Below are positions 1 through 8,659 of a stretch of DNA of 50,249 bases, piece by piece; position 1 is the first letter of the stretch, and each line of letters starts with the position of its first letter. The position numbers and the translations under genes were made by a program. The stretch is from contig NZ_MPDJ01000016.1 of the NCBI RefSeq assembly GCF_001881565.1, forward strand, positions 67,528 to 117,776. The letters run 5' to 3'. The notes beneath the pieces are model-generated. The model was not told the DNA's origin. It did not search any database and saw only the letters and a list, made by a program, of their open reading frames with translations. The DNA comes from Eisenbergiella tayi. Its GTDB lineage: Bacteria > Bacillota > Clostridia > Lachnospirales > Lachnospiraceae.

Positions 1-173
1 GCAGCCTTAGTACCGCTGCGTGTTTATCCGAGCGGGAGCGTCCCCTTCAAGGACCTCTGCATGGCTGGGAACGGCAGCGGAGAGAGGAAGGCCGGCCGGG
101 CAGGATACACAGGCCCAGAGGCTGGAGAGGGGCTGTACTGTTATGAAAAGGCGGAAGGCAATGGAAAAAATGA
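1..173. other. unassigned G+C-rich segment upstream of carAB
   Basis: This stretch lies before the carA promoter and I recognise no gene in it. Plus frame 1 stays open from base 1 to a TGA at 175-177, so it could be the 3' end of a gene cut by the window edge, but the 58-codon translation resembles no family I know. A small perfect hairpin (GCAGC at 1-5 with GCTGC at 15-19) is visible. The phrase GTACCGC recalls a T-box element, but the conserved AGGGTGG part is missing, so no riboswitch is called. Confidence 0.3.
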
Positions 174-202
174 TTGAACACTCAAATCATTTGTGATACA
201 AT
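168..202 (+). promoter_or_regulatory. carAB-queH-argS promoter with overlapping inverted repeat
   Basis: A -35 box TTGAAC (174-179) and a -10 box TACAAT (197-202) are separated by exactly 17 bases, a good sigma-A promoter. The inverted repeat AAATGATT (168-175) / AATCATTT (185-192) brackets the -35 region and could be a repressor site. The predicted transcript would start near 209, which rules out the in-frame ATG at 212 and leaves a leader of about 20 nt. Confidence 0.7.
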
Positions 203-229
203 TAATCGATTATGGGAAAGGATGTGCAG

Positions 230-1432
230 ATGAAAATGAAGGCATTTTTGATACTGGAAGACGGCACGGTATTTGAAGGAATTCATATCGGGGCCGAAAA
301 AGAGATAATCAGTGAAATCGTATTTAATACATCGATGGCCGGTTATCTGGAAGTGTTGACAGATCCCTCTTATGCAGGACAGGCCGTATGTATGACGTAT
401 CCGTTAATCGGCAATTACGGCGTATGCAAGGAAGATTGCGAATCAAGAAGACCATGGCCGGACGGATTTATCGTGAGAGAACTGTCCAGAATGCCAAGTA
501 ATTTCCGATCCGACTGTACCATTCAGGAGTATCTGGAAAGCTTCGGGGTGCCGGGAATTGCAGGCATTGATACGAGGGCACTTACCAAGATCCTGAGAGA
601 AAAAGGAACCATGAACGGGATGATAACCACCAATGCGGATTACAGCCTGGAGGAAATCCTTCCCCGCCTCGCAGCATATACCACAGGGAATGTTGTGGAA
701 AAGGTGACCTGTGAGAATAAGTATGAAATAAAGGGTGCGAAGGATCTGGCTGAAAACGGGCCGATTTCCGGAAGCGCCGTATTTAATAAGGAAAGCTTTC
801 TGAACGGAGTCAAGGAAAAGAAACCTTCTCTGGTGAAGCAGTTAAACGGAGCCGGCAAAAAAGTAGCCTTGCTGGATCTTGGAGCTAAGGACAATATCGC
901 CCGTTCCCTCGCCATGAGGGGCTGCGACGTTACCATATATCCGGCGCTGACACCGGCGGCGGACATTATAGCGGATAAGCCGGACGGCATCATGCTTTCC
1001 AACGGCCCGGGGGATCCCAAGGAATGCGAAAGCATTATCCGGGAAATAAGAAAGCTGTATGAGACGGATATTCCGATTTTTGCCATCTGCCTGGGGCATC
1101 AGCTCATGGCGCTGGCTACCGGAGCCGATACTTTCAAGATGAAATACGGGCACAGAGGCGGAAACCACCCGGTAAAGGATCTGACTACAGGGAGGGTATA
1201 TATCTCTTCCCAGAACCATGGCTATGTAGTGGATATGGACAAGCTGGATCCAAAAGTGGCGGCGCCTGCTTTCGTCAATGTCAATGACGGGACAAATGAA
1301 GGCCTTGAGTATACGGGTAAAAATATTTTCACCGTTCAATTCCATCCTGAGGCCTGCCCTGGACCGCAAGATTCCGGGTTTCTGTTTGACAGGTTTATCA
1401 CGATGATGAATGGAGGAAATGAGCATGCCTAA
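230..1432 (+). CDS. carA: carbamoyl-phosphate synthase small (glutaminase) subunit
   Basis: CarA hydrolyses glutamine and channels ammonia to CarB, which makes carbamoyl phosphate for pyrimidine and arginine synthesis in the cytosol. The N-terminal CPSase small-chain domain (about residues 1-140) is followed by a class I glutamine amidotransferase domain with the nucleophile Cys287 in FAICLGHQ and the His372/Glu374 pair in QFHPEA. The start at 230 is chosen because GGAAAGGA lies just upstream and an in-frame ATG at 212 would sit almost on the predicted transcription start; ATG 236 is an alternative. The protein is about 400 residues, slightly longer than many homologues because of an insert around residues 170-205 between the domains. 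The stop overlaps the start of carB by 8 bases, so the two subunits are translationally coupled. Confidence 0.96.
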   Translation: MKMKAFLILEDGTVFEGIHIGAEKEIISEIVFNTSMAGYLEVLTDPSYAGQAVCMTYPLIGNYGVCKEDCESRRPWPDGFIVRELSRMPSNFRSDCTIQEYLESFGVPGIAGIDTRALTKILREKGTMNGMITTNADYSLEEILPRLAAYTTGNVVEKVTCENKYEIKGAKDLAENGPISGSAVFNKESFLNGVKEKKPSLVKQLNGAGKKVALLDLGAKDNIARSLAMRGCDVTIYPALTPAADIIADKPDGIMLSNGPGDPKECESIIREIRKLYETDIPIFAICLGHQLMALATGADTFKMKYGHRGGNHPVKDLTTGRVYISSQNHGYVVDMDKLDPKVAAPAFVNVNDGTNEGLEYTGKNIFTVQFHPEACPGPQDSGFLFDRFITMMNGGNEHA

Positions 1433-4400
1433 GAATCCTGATGTTAAAAAAGTAATGGTCATCGGTTCCGGTCCTATCGTTATCGGACAGGCTGCCGAGT
1501 TTGATTATGCAGGCACGCAGGCCTGCCGTTCCCTGAAGGAAGAGGGCGTGGAGGTAATCCTGGTGAATTCCAACCCGGCTACCATCATGACAGACAGGGA
1601 CATCGCAGACAGAGTATACATTGAGCCCCTCACCGTTAAAGTGCTGGAACAGCTCATCGAAAAAGAAAAGCCGGACAGCATTCTCCCCACCCTGGGAGGA
1701 CAGGCCGGGCTGAATCTGGGAATGGAGCTGGATGAATCCGGTTTCCTGGCCGCCCATAACGTGAAGCTTTTGGGAACCACTTCCCAGACCATCCGCAAGG
1801 CGGAGGACAGGCAGGAATTTAAGGATACCATGGAAAAAATAGGTGAGCCCTGTGCTCCCTCCCTGGTAGTTAAAAATATCGAAGACGGCGTCGTTTTTGC
1901 AAAACAGATCGGATATCCGGTTGTGCTGCGTCCCGCTTATACGCTGGGAGGTTCCGGCGGCGGTATCGCCCATAACCAGATGGAGCTGGAAGAAATTCTG
2001 GCAAACGGCCTGCGCCTGTCCCGTGTGGGTGAGGTACTTGTGGAACGCTGTATAGCGGGCTGGAAGGAAATCGAATATGAAGTAATGCGCGACAGTGCAG
2101 GAAACTGTATCACGGTCTGCAACATGGAAAATATCGATCCTGTCGGTGTCCACACCGGAGACAGCATCGTTGTGGCCCCTTCCCAGACGCTGAGTGACAA
2201 GGAATACCAGATGCTGCGCAGCGCCGCATTGAATATTATCGACGAACTGCAGATCACAGGCGGCTGTAACGTACAGTTTGCCCTTCATCCCGTAAGCTTT
2301 GAATACTGTGTTATTGAAGTAAATCCTCGTGTGAGCCGTTCCTCGGCGCTGGCAAGCAAGGCCACCGGCTACCCCATAGCGAAGGTTGCCGCCAAAATCG
2401 CCCTCGGCTATACGCTGGATGAAATCAAGAACGCCATAACCGGGAAGACCTATGCCAGCTTTGAACCCACTTTAGACTATTGTGTGGTGAAGCTGCCCCG
2501 TCTTCCTTTTGATAAATTTATTACTGCAAAAAGAACGCTGACCACACAGATGAAAGCTACCGGAGAGGTTATGAGCATCTGCAACAGCTTTGAAGGAGCC
2601 CTGATGAAGGCCATCCGTTCCCTGGAACAGCATGTGGACTGCCTCATGAGCTATGATTTTTCAGAGCTTTCCGTGGAAGAACTGAAAGAGCGTCTGAAAA
2701 AAGTGGATGACCAGAGAATCTATGTGATTGCCGAAGCCATCCGTAAGGGAATCGATTATGACACGATCCATGAAATCACCATGGTGGATCATTGGTTTAT
2801 TGATAAGATAGCCATTATCGTGGAAATGGAACAGGCTCTTGTCAAAGGCCCTCTCACTCCGGAACTTCTCAGAGAAGCGAAACGGATCGAGTTCCCGGAT
2901 ACGGTTATCAGCCGTCTTACCGGTATCCCGGCGGAAGAGATTAAGCAGCAGCGTTATGACAACGGTATCGTTGCCTCTTATAAAATGGTGGATACCTGCG
3001 CCGCAGAATTTGAAGCGAGCACCCCTTACTATTATTCCGTATACGGCGGGGAAAATGAAGCCGTGGAAACGAATGCGCGCAAGAAGGTTCTCGTTCTGGG
3101 TTCCGGCCCCATCCGTATCGGTCAGGGTATCGAATTCGACTATTGCTCCGTGCATGCTACCTGGGCTTTTTCCAGGGAAGGCTATGAAACGGTTATTGTC
3201 AATAACAATCCGGAAACAGTCAGCACCGACTTTGACATTGCGGATAAGCTGTATTTTGAACCCCTCACCCCTGAGGATGTGGAAAACGTGGTAAACATGG
3301 AGCATCCTGACGGCGCGGTAGTACAGTTCGGCGGACAGACAGCTATCAAGCTGACGGAAAGCCTGATGAAGATGGGCGTGCCCATTCTGGGAACAAGCGC
3401 GGAAAATGTGGATGCCGCTGAAGACAGAGAGCTGTTTGATGAGATACTGGAGGAATGCGGAATCCCCAGACCCTCCGGCGGAACCGTATACACGGCGGAG
3501 GAGGCAAAGGCTGTGGCAAACAGACTGGGTTATCCCGTTCTTGTGCGTCCTTCCTACGTGCTCGGCGGCCAGGGGATGCAGATAGCCATTTCCGATACGG
3601 AAGTGGAAGAATTTATGGAAATCATCAACCGAATCGCACAGGATCATCCTATCCTTGTGGATAAATATCTGCAGGGCAAGGAGCTGGAAGTGGATGCTGT
3701 CTGCGACGGTACCGACATCCTGATTCCCGGCATCATGGAACATATCGAACGGGCAGGCGTGCATTCCGGAGACAGTATTTCCGTATATCCCGCACAGACA
3801 ATCAGTGAAGGTGTAAAGGCAACTATAGCGGAGTATACCAGAAAGCTTGCGAAATCCCTTCATGTAATCGGCCTGATTAACATCCAGTTCATCGTGGTGG
3901 ACGAGGATGTATATGTCATTGAGGTGAATCCCCGTTCCTCCAGAACGGTGCCCTATATCAGCAAGGTGACAGGAATCCCCATTGTGGATCTTGCCACAGA
4001 AGTGATCATCGGAAAGAAAATCCGGGATCTGGGCTATGAACCCGGCCTTCAGCCGGAAGCGGGCTATGTGGCAATTAAAATGCCTGTATTCTCTTTTGAA
4101 AAAATCCGTGGTGCTGAAATCAGCCTCGGGCCGGAGATGAAATCTACCGGCGAATGTCTGGGTATTGCCAAAACCTTCAACGAAGCCCTTTATAAAGCGT
4201 TCCTGGGAGCAGGCATTGATCTGCCGAGGCATAAGCAGATGATCATTACCGTAAAGGATGCGGACAAGGGAGAGGCGATTGACATTGCCCGCCGTTTTGA
4301 AAAGCTGGGCTATATTATCTATGCGACCAGAAGCACCGCGGCTGCGCTGAAGGAAGCCGGAATAAAGGCGCGCCAGGTCAATAAGATCAACCAGGAATCC

Positions 4401-4619
4401 CCTACGGTAATGGATCTGATTCTGGGACACAGGATTGATTTGGTTATCGATACCCCTACCCAGGGCAGGGACAAATCCAGAGACGGTTTCCTCATCCGCA
4501 GAACCGCCATCGAAACAGGCGTGAACTGCCTGACCAGCCTGGATACCGCAAGAGCCCTTGTGGGAAGCCTGGAAACAAAGAGTAATGAATTATCTCTGAT
4601 TGATATTGCAAAGCTGTAA
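1425..4619 (+). CDS. carB: carbamoyl-phosphate synthase large subunit
   Basis: CarB makes carbamoyl phosphate from bicarbonate, ammonia and two ATP. The 1064-residue product has the expected duplicated architecture: two homologous halves, each opening with a GSGP..IGQ..EFDY motif (near residues 15 and 560) and each with an ATP-grasp domain, then a C-terminal MGS-like regulatory domain (about 930-1064), where UMP and ornithine typically act in this family. The start at 1425 (MPKNPDVKK) is preferred over ATG 1410 and 1419 because GGAGG at 1412-1416 is then spaced 8 bases away. It overlaps carA by 8 bases and is followed 9 bases later by queH. The length is typical and there is no sign of damage. 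Confidence 0.97.
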   Translation: MPKNPDVKKVMVIGSGPIVIGQAAEFDYAGTQACRSLKEEGVEVILVNSNPATIMTDRDIADRVYIEPLTVKVLEQLIEKEKPDSILPTLGGQAGLNLGMELDESGFLAAHNVKLLGTTSQTIRKAEDRQEFKDTMEKIGEPCAPSLVVKNIEDGVVFAKQIGYPVVLRPAYTLGGSGGGIAHNQMELEEILANGLRLSRVGEVLVERCIAGWKEIEYEVMRDSAGNCITVCNMENIDPVGVHTGDSIVVAPSQTLSDKEYQMLRSAALNIIDELQITGGCNVQFALHPVSFEYCVIEVNPRVSRSSALASKATGYPIAKVAAKIALGYTLDEIKNAITGKTYASFEPTLDYCVVKLPRLPFDKFITAKRTLTTQMKATGEVMSICNSFEGALMKAIRSLEQHVDCLMSYDFSELSVEELKERLKKVDDQRIYVIAEAIRKGIDYDTIHEITMVDHWFIDKIAIIVEMEQALVKGPLTPELLREAKRIEFPDTVISRLTGIPAEEIKQQRYDNGIVASYKMVDTCAAEFEASTPYYYSVYGGENEAVETNARKKVLVLGSGPIRIGQGIEFDYCSVHATWAFSREGYETVIVNNNPETVSTDFDIADKLYFEPLTPEDVENVVNMEHPDGAVVQFGGQTAIKLTESLMKMGVPILGTSAENVDAAEDRELFDEILEECGIPRPSGGTVYTAEEAKAVANRLGYPVLVRPSYVLGGQGMQIAISDTEVEEFMEIINRIAQDHPILVDKYLQGKELEVDAVCDGTDILIPGIMEHIERAGVHSGDSISVYPAQTISEGVKATIAEYTRKLAKSLHVIGLINIQFIVVDEDVYVIEVNPRSSRTVPYISKVTGIPIVDLATEVIIGKKIRDLGYEPGLQPEAGYVAIKMPVFSFEKIRGAEISLGPEMKSTGECLGIAKTFNEALYKAFLGAGIDLPRHKQMIITVKDADKGEAIDIARRFEKLGYIIYATRSTAAALKEAGIKARQVNKINQESPTVMDLILGHRIDLVIDTPTQGRDKSRDGFLIRRTAIETGVNCLTSLDTARALVGSLETKSNELSLIDIAKL

Positions 4620-4628
4620 ACGAATATT

Positions 4629-5306
4629 ATGAATAAAGTGAACTATCAGAAACAGCTGGAGGATATCCTCCGCAGACTGCCGGAAGAAAACAGCGGCTGC
4701 CATGACCCGCAGGCCGTCCCTGTTACCGGAAAAAAGAAGCTTCTCATCCATAGCTGCTGCGCACCCTGCAGCAGCTATGTGCTGGAATATCTGCGTGATT
4801 TTTTTGATATTACCGTCCTGTATTATAATCCCAACATAACGGATCGGCAGGAGTATGAAAAACGGACGGCGGAGCAGAAAAGACTGATTGAGGAAATGAA
4901 CAGCGAAGCCCCTTCTTTTATCACAATGGAAACAGGCCGTTATGAACCGGAGGTGTTTTTTGCCGCGGTGAAAGGGCTGGAACAGATTCCCGAAGGCGGC
5001 GAAAGGTGTTTTTGCTGTTATGAAATCCGTCTTCGTGAGACTGCAAGGCTTGCCGGGGAAAAGGGCTTTGACAACTTTACCACAACCCTCACAATCAGCC
5101 CTTTGAAAAATGCGGACAAGCTGAATGAAATCGGAGAGAAGCTTGGCGCACAGTACGGCGTCCCGTTTCTTCCGTCTGATTTCAAAAAGAAGAATGGCTA
5201 TAAACGTTCTGTAGAACTTTCTGAAAAATATGGTCTGTACCGCCAGGATTACTGCGGCTGCATTTTTTCCAAAAATGAGCGGGACCGGCGGAACAGTGAG
5301 AAGTGA
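4629..5306 (+). CDS. queH: epoxyqueuosine reductase QueH
   Basis: QueH (former DUF208) carries out the last step of queuosine synthesis, reducing epoxyqueuosine at the wobble base of GUN-anticodon tRNAs; it replaces the unrelated QueG in many anaerobes. The 225-residue protein has the diagnostic cysteines: CCAPC at residues 43-47, a CFCC..R motif in the middle (about residue 120) and YCGC near the C-terminus, which bind the iron-sulfur cluster and second metal site in characterised members. It follows carB by 9 bases and precedes argS by 10, so it is cotranscribed with them. No strong ribosome binding site is seen, suggesting coupling to carB translation. The grouping is more likely operon convenience than a shared pathway. 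Confidence 0.9.
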   Translation: MNKVNYQKQLEDILRRLPEENSGCHDPQAVPVTGKKKLLIHSCCAPCSSYVLEYLRDFFDITVLYYNPNITDRQEYEKRTAEQKRLIEEMNSEAPSFITMETGRYEPEVFFAAVKGLEQIPEGGERCFCCYEIRLRETARLAGEKGFDNFTTTLTISPLKNADKLNEIGEKLGAQYGVPFLPSDFKKKNGYKRSVELSEKYGLYRQDYCGCIFSKNERDRRNSEK

Positions 5307-5316
5307 GGTTTGTTAA

Positions 5317-7086
5317 ATGAAGAAAATTCTGGAAGTAATTTCCGAGGAAATGAAAAAAGCGTTTGCCGGTGCGGGCTATGAAGAAGAACTGGGAAAGGTA
5401 ACTCTTTCCAACCGCCCGGATCTGTGTGAATACCAGTGCAACGGCGCTATGGCCGGCGCAAAAAAATATCATAAAGCCCCCATTATGATAGCCAATGAGG
5501 TGGCGGAGCAGTTAAAAGACAGCAAGGTTTTTTCCCAGGTGGAAGCGGTGGCTCCCGGATTCCTGAACCTGAAGCTGTCGGACGATTTCCTGTGCGGATA
5601 TCTGAAGGAAATGGAAGCCGGTGAAAAATTCGGAATGGAAATGCCCGCTGAAGAAAAGACCATCATCGTGGATTACGGCGGACCGAATGTGGCGAAACCC
5701 CTGCATGTGGGGCATCTGCGTTCTGCCGTCATCGGGGAAAGCGTTAAGAGAATCGCCCGTTTTGCAGGATATAAGGTTATCGGAGATATCCATCTGGGGG
5801 ACTGGGGCCTGCAGATGGGGCTGATCATCACGGAGCTTCAGGAAAGAAAGCCTGAGCTGCCCTATTTTGACGAGAGCTATGCGGGGGACTATCCCCAGGA
5901 GGCTCCCTTCACAATCGCCGAACTGGAGGAAATCTATCCTACGGCGAGCGGCAAGTCCAAAGAGGATCCGGCTTACAAGGAAAAGGCCATGGAAAATACC
6001 TTTAAGCTCCAGAATGGGGTAAGAGGCCACCGGGCATTGTGGGATCATATTATCCGGGTATCCGTAGCGGATATGAAGAAAAATTATGAGAAGCTGAACG
6101 TGGAATTCGATCTCTGGAACGGAGAATCCACCGTACAGTATCTGCTCCCCGAAATGGTGGAAGCCATGAAAAAGGGCGGTTATGCCTATGAAAGTGACGG
6201 CGCCCTTGTGGTGGATGTGAAGGAAGAAACCGACAGCAAGGAAATTCCTCCCTGCATCATCCTGAAATCAGACGGCGCGGCGCTTTACAGCACCACAGAT
6301 CTTGCAACCATCAGCGAACGTGTGACCAAATATGATCCGGATATCATGATTTATATTACCGATAAAAGACAGAGCATGCATTTCGAGCAGGTTTTCCGCT
6401 GCGCGCGCAAGACAAAGCTTGTGGGAGAAGATGTGAAGCTCATCCATATCGGTTTCGGTACGGTGAATGGAAAAGACGGCAAACCCTTTAAGACAAGGGA
6501 CGGCGGCGTGCCGAGACTGGAAAAGCTGATATCGGATATCGATGAAGAAATGCTCCGTAAAATCATGGAAAGCCGTCACGACATGCCGGAAGAGGAAGCG
6601 AAGGAAATCGCGGATATCGTAGGTCTGGCAGCCATCAAATACGGCGACCTGTCCAACCAGGCGGCAAAGGATTACAGCTTTGACGTGGATCGCTTCACCT
6701 CCTTCGAAGGAGATACCGGCCCGTATATCCTTTATACCATTGTCCGCATCAAGTCAATCCTGGCTAAATACCAGGAACAGGGCGGCAGCCTTGATAAAGT
6801 TCAGCTCGCCCCCGCCGTCAGCCCGGATGAAAAGGCGCTGATGATGGAAATCGCCAAATTCAATACCATGATGGAGACCGCATTCACCGAATGCGCTCCC
6901 CATAAGGTATGTGCTTATATTTATGACCTGGCTAACGCCTTCAACCGTTTCTATCACGAAACCAGAATTATCGCTGAGGAGGATGAGACGAAAAAGGCCG
7001 GCCTGATCGCACTGCTTGTCCTGACAAAGGATGTGCTGGAAACCTGCATTGATTTGCTGGGATTTTCGGCGCCTGACCGGATGTAA
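5317..7086 (+). CDS. argS: arginyl-tRNA synthetase
   Basis: ArgRS charges tRNA-Arg. The 589-residue protein has the additive N-terminal Add1 domain (about 1-90), the class I catalytic core with the HIGH-type signature HVGH (130-133) followed by LRSAVIGE, and a C-terminal all-helical DALR anticodon-binding domain (about 465-589). A canonical KMSKS is not evident, as is normal for many ArgRS proteins; the segment around FKTRDGG occupies the corresponding region. The length is typical. GAGG lies upstream of ATG 5317. It is the last gene of the carAB operon and ends just before a strong terminator. Its presence with carAB gives the operon an arginine flavour, though this is inference. Confidence 0.96.
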   Translation: MKKILEVISEEMKKAFAGAGYEEELGKVTLSNRPDLCEYQCNGAMAGAKKYHKAPIMIANEVAEQLKDSKVFSQVEAVAPGFLNLKLSDDFLCGYLKEMEAGEKFGMEMPAEEKTIIVDYGGPNVAKPLHVGHLRSAVIGESVKRIARFAGYKVIGDIHLGDWGLQMGLIITELQERKPELPYFDESYAGDYPQEAPFTIAELEEIYPTASGKSKEDPAYKEKAMENTFKLQNGVRGHRALWDHIIRVSVADMKKNYEKLNVEFDLWNGESTVQYLLPEMVEAMKKGGYAYESDGALVVDVKEETDSKEIPPCIILKSDGAALYSTTDLATISERVTKYDPDIMIYITDKRQSMHFEQVFRCARKTKLVGEDVKLIHIGFGTVNGKDGKPFKTRDGGVPRLEKLISDIDEEMLRKIMESRHDMPEEEAKEIADIVGLAAIKYGDLSNQAAKDYSFDVDRFTSFEGDTGPYILYTIVRIKSILAKYQEQGGSLDKVQLAPAVSPDEKALMMEIAKFNTMMETAFTECAPHKVCAYIYDLANAFNRFYHETRIIAEEDETKKAGLIALLVLTKDVLETCIDLLGFSAPDRM

Positions 7087-7090
7087 ATGA

Positions 7091-7134
7091 AAGGTTCCGC
7101 TTCTTTTTCAAGAAGCGGAACCTTCAGCTTTTTC
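7091..7134 (+). terminator. rho-independent terminator of the carAB-queH-argS operon
   Basis: A perfect 15-bp stem (7091-7105 with 7110-7124) closes a TTTC tetraloop and is followed by CAGCTTTTTC. The downstream T run lies on the plus strand, so it mainly serves argS. The last base of the stem is also the last base of the stop codon of the convergent regulator gene, so the two transcription units abut with no spare sequence. Confidence 0.92.
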
Positions 7135-8659
7135 TATGATATAACTTACGGTATTCTTTGGGTGAACAGGACATAATTTTTTTGAATACTTTTGAGAAAT
7201 AGCCTTGGTTCATAAAACCACAATTCTCACTGATACACTGGATGGAGTCATCGGTCGTCCGCAGCAGCTCTTTTGCTCTTTCCACCCTGGTTCGGTTCAG
7301 ATAATCGGGGAAGTGCTCACGGGTATTCTGATAGAACAGCGTGGAGAGATACGTATAATTTATAGAAAAACGTTTCGCCAGTTCAGAAAGTTTCAGTTCC
7401 TGATCACAATTCTGTCTTATATAATCTTCTATCTGGTAAAACAGACTGCTCTCCCTCTCTTTAGTTCCTTTCTTAACGATATCCTCCAAAGAACAAAAAG
7501 TTTCTTCCAGTACCTGCTTCAGGGAATCACAGTCGGAGGAAAGATCCATTCTCTTAAAAAGCATTACTTTGCCGGAATTAATTTCATCAGTGGAAAAGGA
7601 TGCATCCGAAAGAGCCTGAATAAGGGTATATACTGCATTTTCAACTTGCTTTTTGAGAGTGAAAACATCTGTACCTGCCTGTTTTTGTACGGCTTCAATG
7701 TAGCTGTATATAAGGGAACGGGCATTCTCCAGATGAAGAGGGTCAAGACAGCGGGTAAAAAGAGCCTCCGGAAAAGAAACGTCTCCTTTATGAATATCCT
7801 GTTCTGTCAGTAATTTTTTATCCGGGAAATAAAAACGATAGGAAAGCAGCCGACACATTTCTTCATATATTTGAGAGAGCCCTTCCAAAGAAGAAAAAGG
7901 GGAGGAACATGCGAAGAGAAAGGGACTGAGCAGCAGCTGTTCCAACTCCCGTATAAAAGCAGATAGTTCATCTTCTGACGGAGCTGTCAACGAAGAGGGT
8001 ATTTGAAAAAGAATACAGCAGTTTCCATGGTTTGTTACACAGGAGATACTGGGAAAACGGGGAAAAAATTTCAGCCAGGAATCAGTTATGGATGGAAGAA
8101 ACCTATGCAGGGGCAGGGAACCGGTATAGGAGGTTACAAGCAGTATGTAAGGTGCTGTTTGTTGAAAAAAGATGCCTCGATCCCGAAATTCAGCCAGGCA
8201 GAGTTTTTCTTCAATACTGTAAAAGGTAAGTATTTCCTGAAAAAATTGAGATGCGGTACTTTTTTTATCTGTCAAATTGTCAGATATGCTCAGCCTTTCA
8301 AGCAGATGAAGCAAATCAGAGGCCTCCAGTTCAGGTTTCAGAAGATAATCATCTATGCCGAGCTTGAAACCGGATTTGGCATAGGAAAAATCGTCATAGC
8401 TGCTTAAAACAATGATATGTGTATCCGGGAAATGTTCTTTTATTTGTGCGGTCAGGCTTATGCCGTCCATTCCAGGCATAACAATATCGGTTATTACAAT
8501 TTCAGGCCGGATCTGTTCGACAAGATGGAAACCCTCTATTCCGTTTGCAGCTTCTCCCGCAATTGTAAAACCATGAGACTCCCAGTCACATAAATATTTG
8601 AAACCATTTCTTAAAATCATTTCATCATCAATTATGACTATCTTTTGCAGATTCTTCAT
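7124..8659 (-). CDS. YesN-type AraC-family response regulator (locus A)
   Basis: Cytosolic transcription regulator of a two-component system. The N-terminal receiver domain has the acidic pair DD (11-12), phosphoacceptor Asp58 in ITDIVMPGMDG, Ser86 and Lys108 in LLKP. A long linker (about 130-405) of the type seen in YesN proteins follows, then an AraC/XylS pair of helix-turn-helix motifs in the last 100 residues (LSELAKRFSINYTYLSTLF, then GYFSKVFKK near the end). At 511 residues it has the usual YesN length. It overlaps the upstream kinase gene by 32 bases and has its own GGAG site inside that gene, so the two are coupled. The adjacent divergent sugar importer is the likely target. Confidence 0.9.
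   Translation of the reverse strand: MKNLQKIVIIDDEMILRNGFKYLCDWESHGFTIAGEAANGIEGFHLVEQIRPEIVITDIVMPGMDGISLTAQIKEHFPDTHIIVLSSYDDFSYAKSGFKLGIDDYLLKPELEASDLLHLLERLSISDNLTDKKSTASQFFQEILTFYSIEEKLCLAEFRDRGIFFQQTAPYILLVTSYTGSLPLHRFLPSITDSWLKFFPRFPSISCVTNHGNCCILFQIPSSLTAPSEDELSAFIRELEQLLLSPFLFACSSPFSSLEGLSQIYEEMCRLLSYRFYFPDKKLLTEQDIHKGDVSFPEALFTRCLDPLHLENARSLIYSYIEAVQKQAGTDVFTLKKQVENAVYTLIQALSDASFSTDEINSGKVMLFKRMDLSSDCDSLKQVLEETFCSLEDIVKKGTKERESSLFYQIEDYIRQNCDQELKLSELAKRFSINYTYLSTLFYQNTREHFPDYLNRTRVERAKELLRTTDDSIQCISENCGFMNQGYFSKVFKKIMSCSPKEYRKLYHRKS

Noticed and set aside
1..100. Possible T-box leader before carA
   Set aside because: Only GTACCGC and CGTCCCC resemble T-box parts. The conserved AGGGTGG segment is missing and a promoter lies downstream of this stretch.
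2661..4430. Long open frame on the minus strand opposite carB
   Set aside because: It mirrors the strongly coding carB frame; its translation has no recognisable domain and no ribosome binding site.
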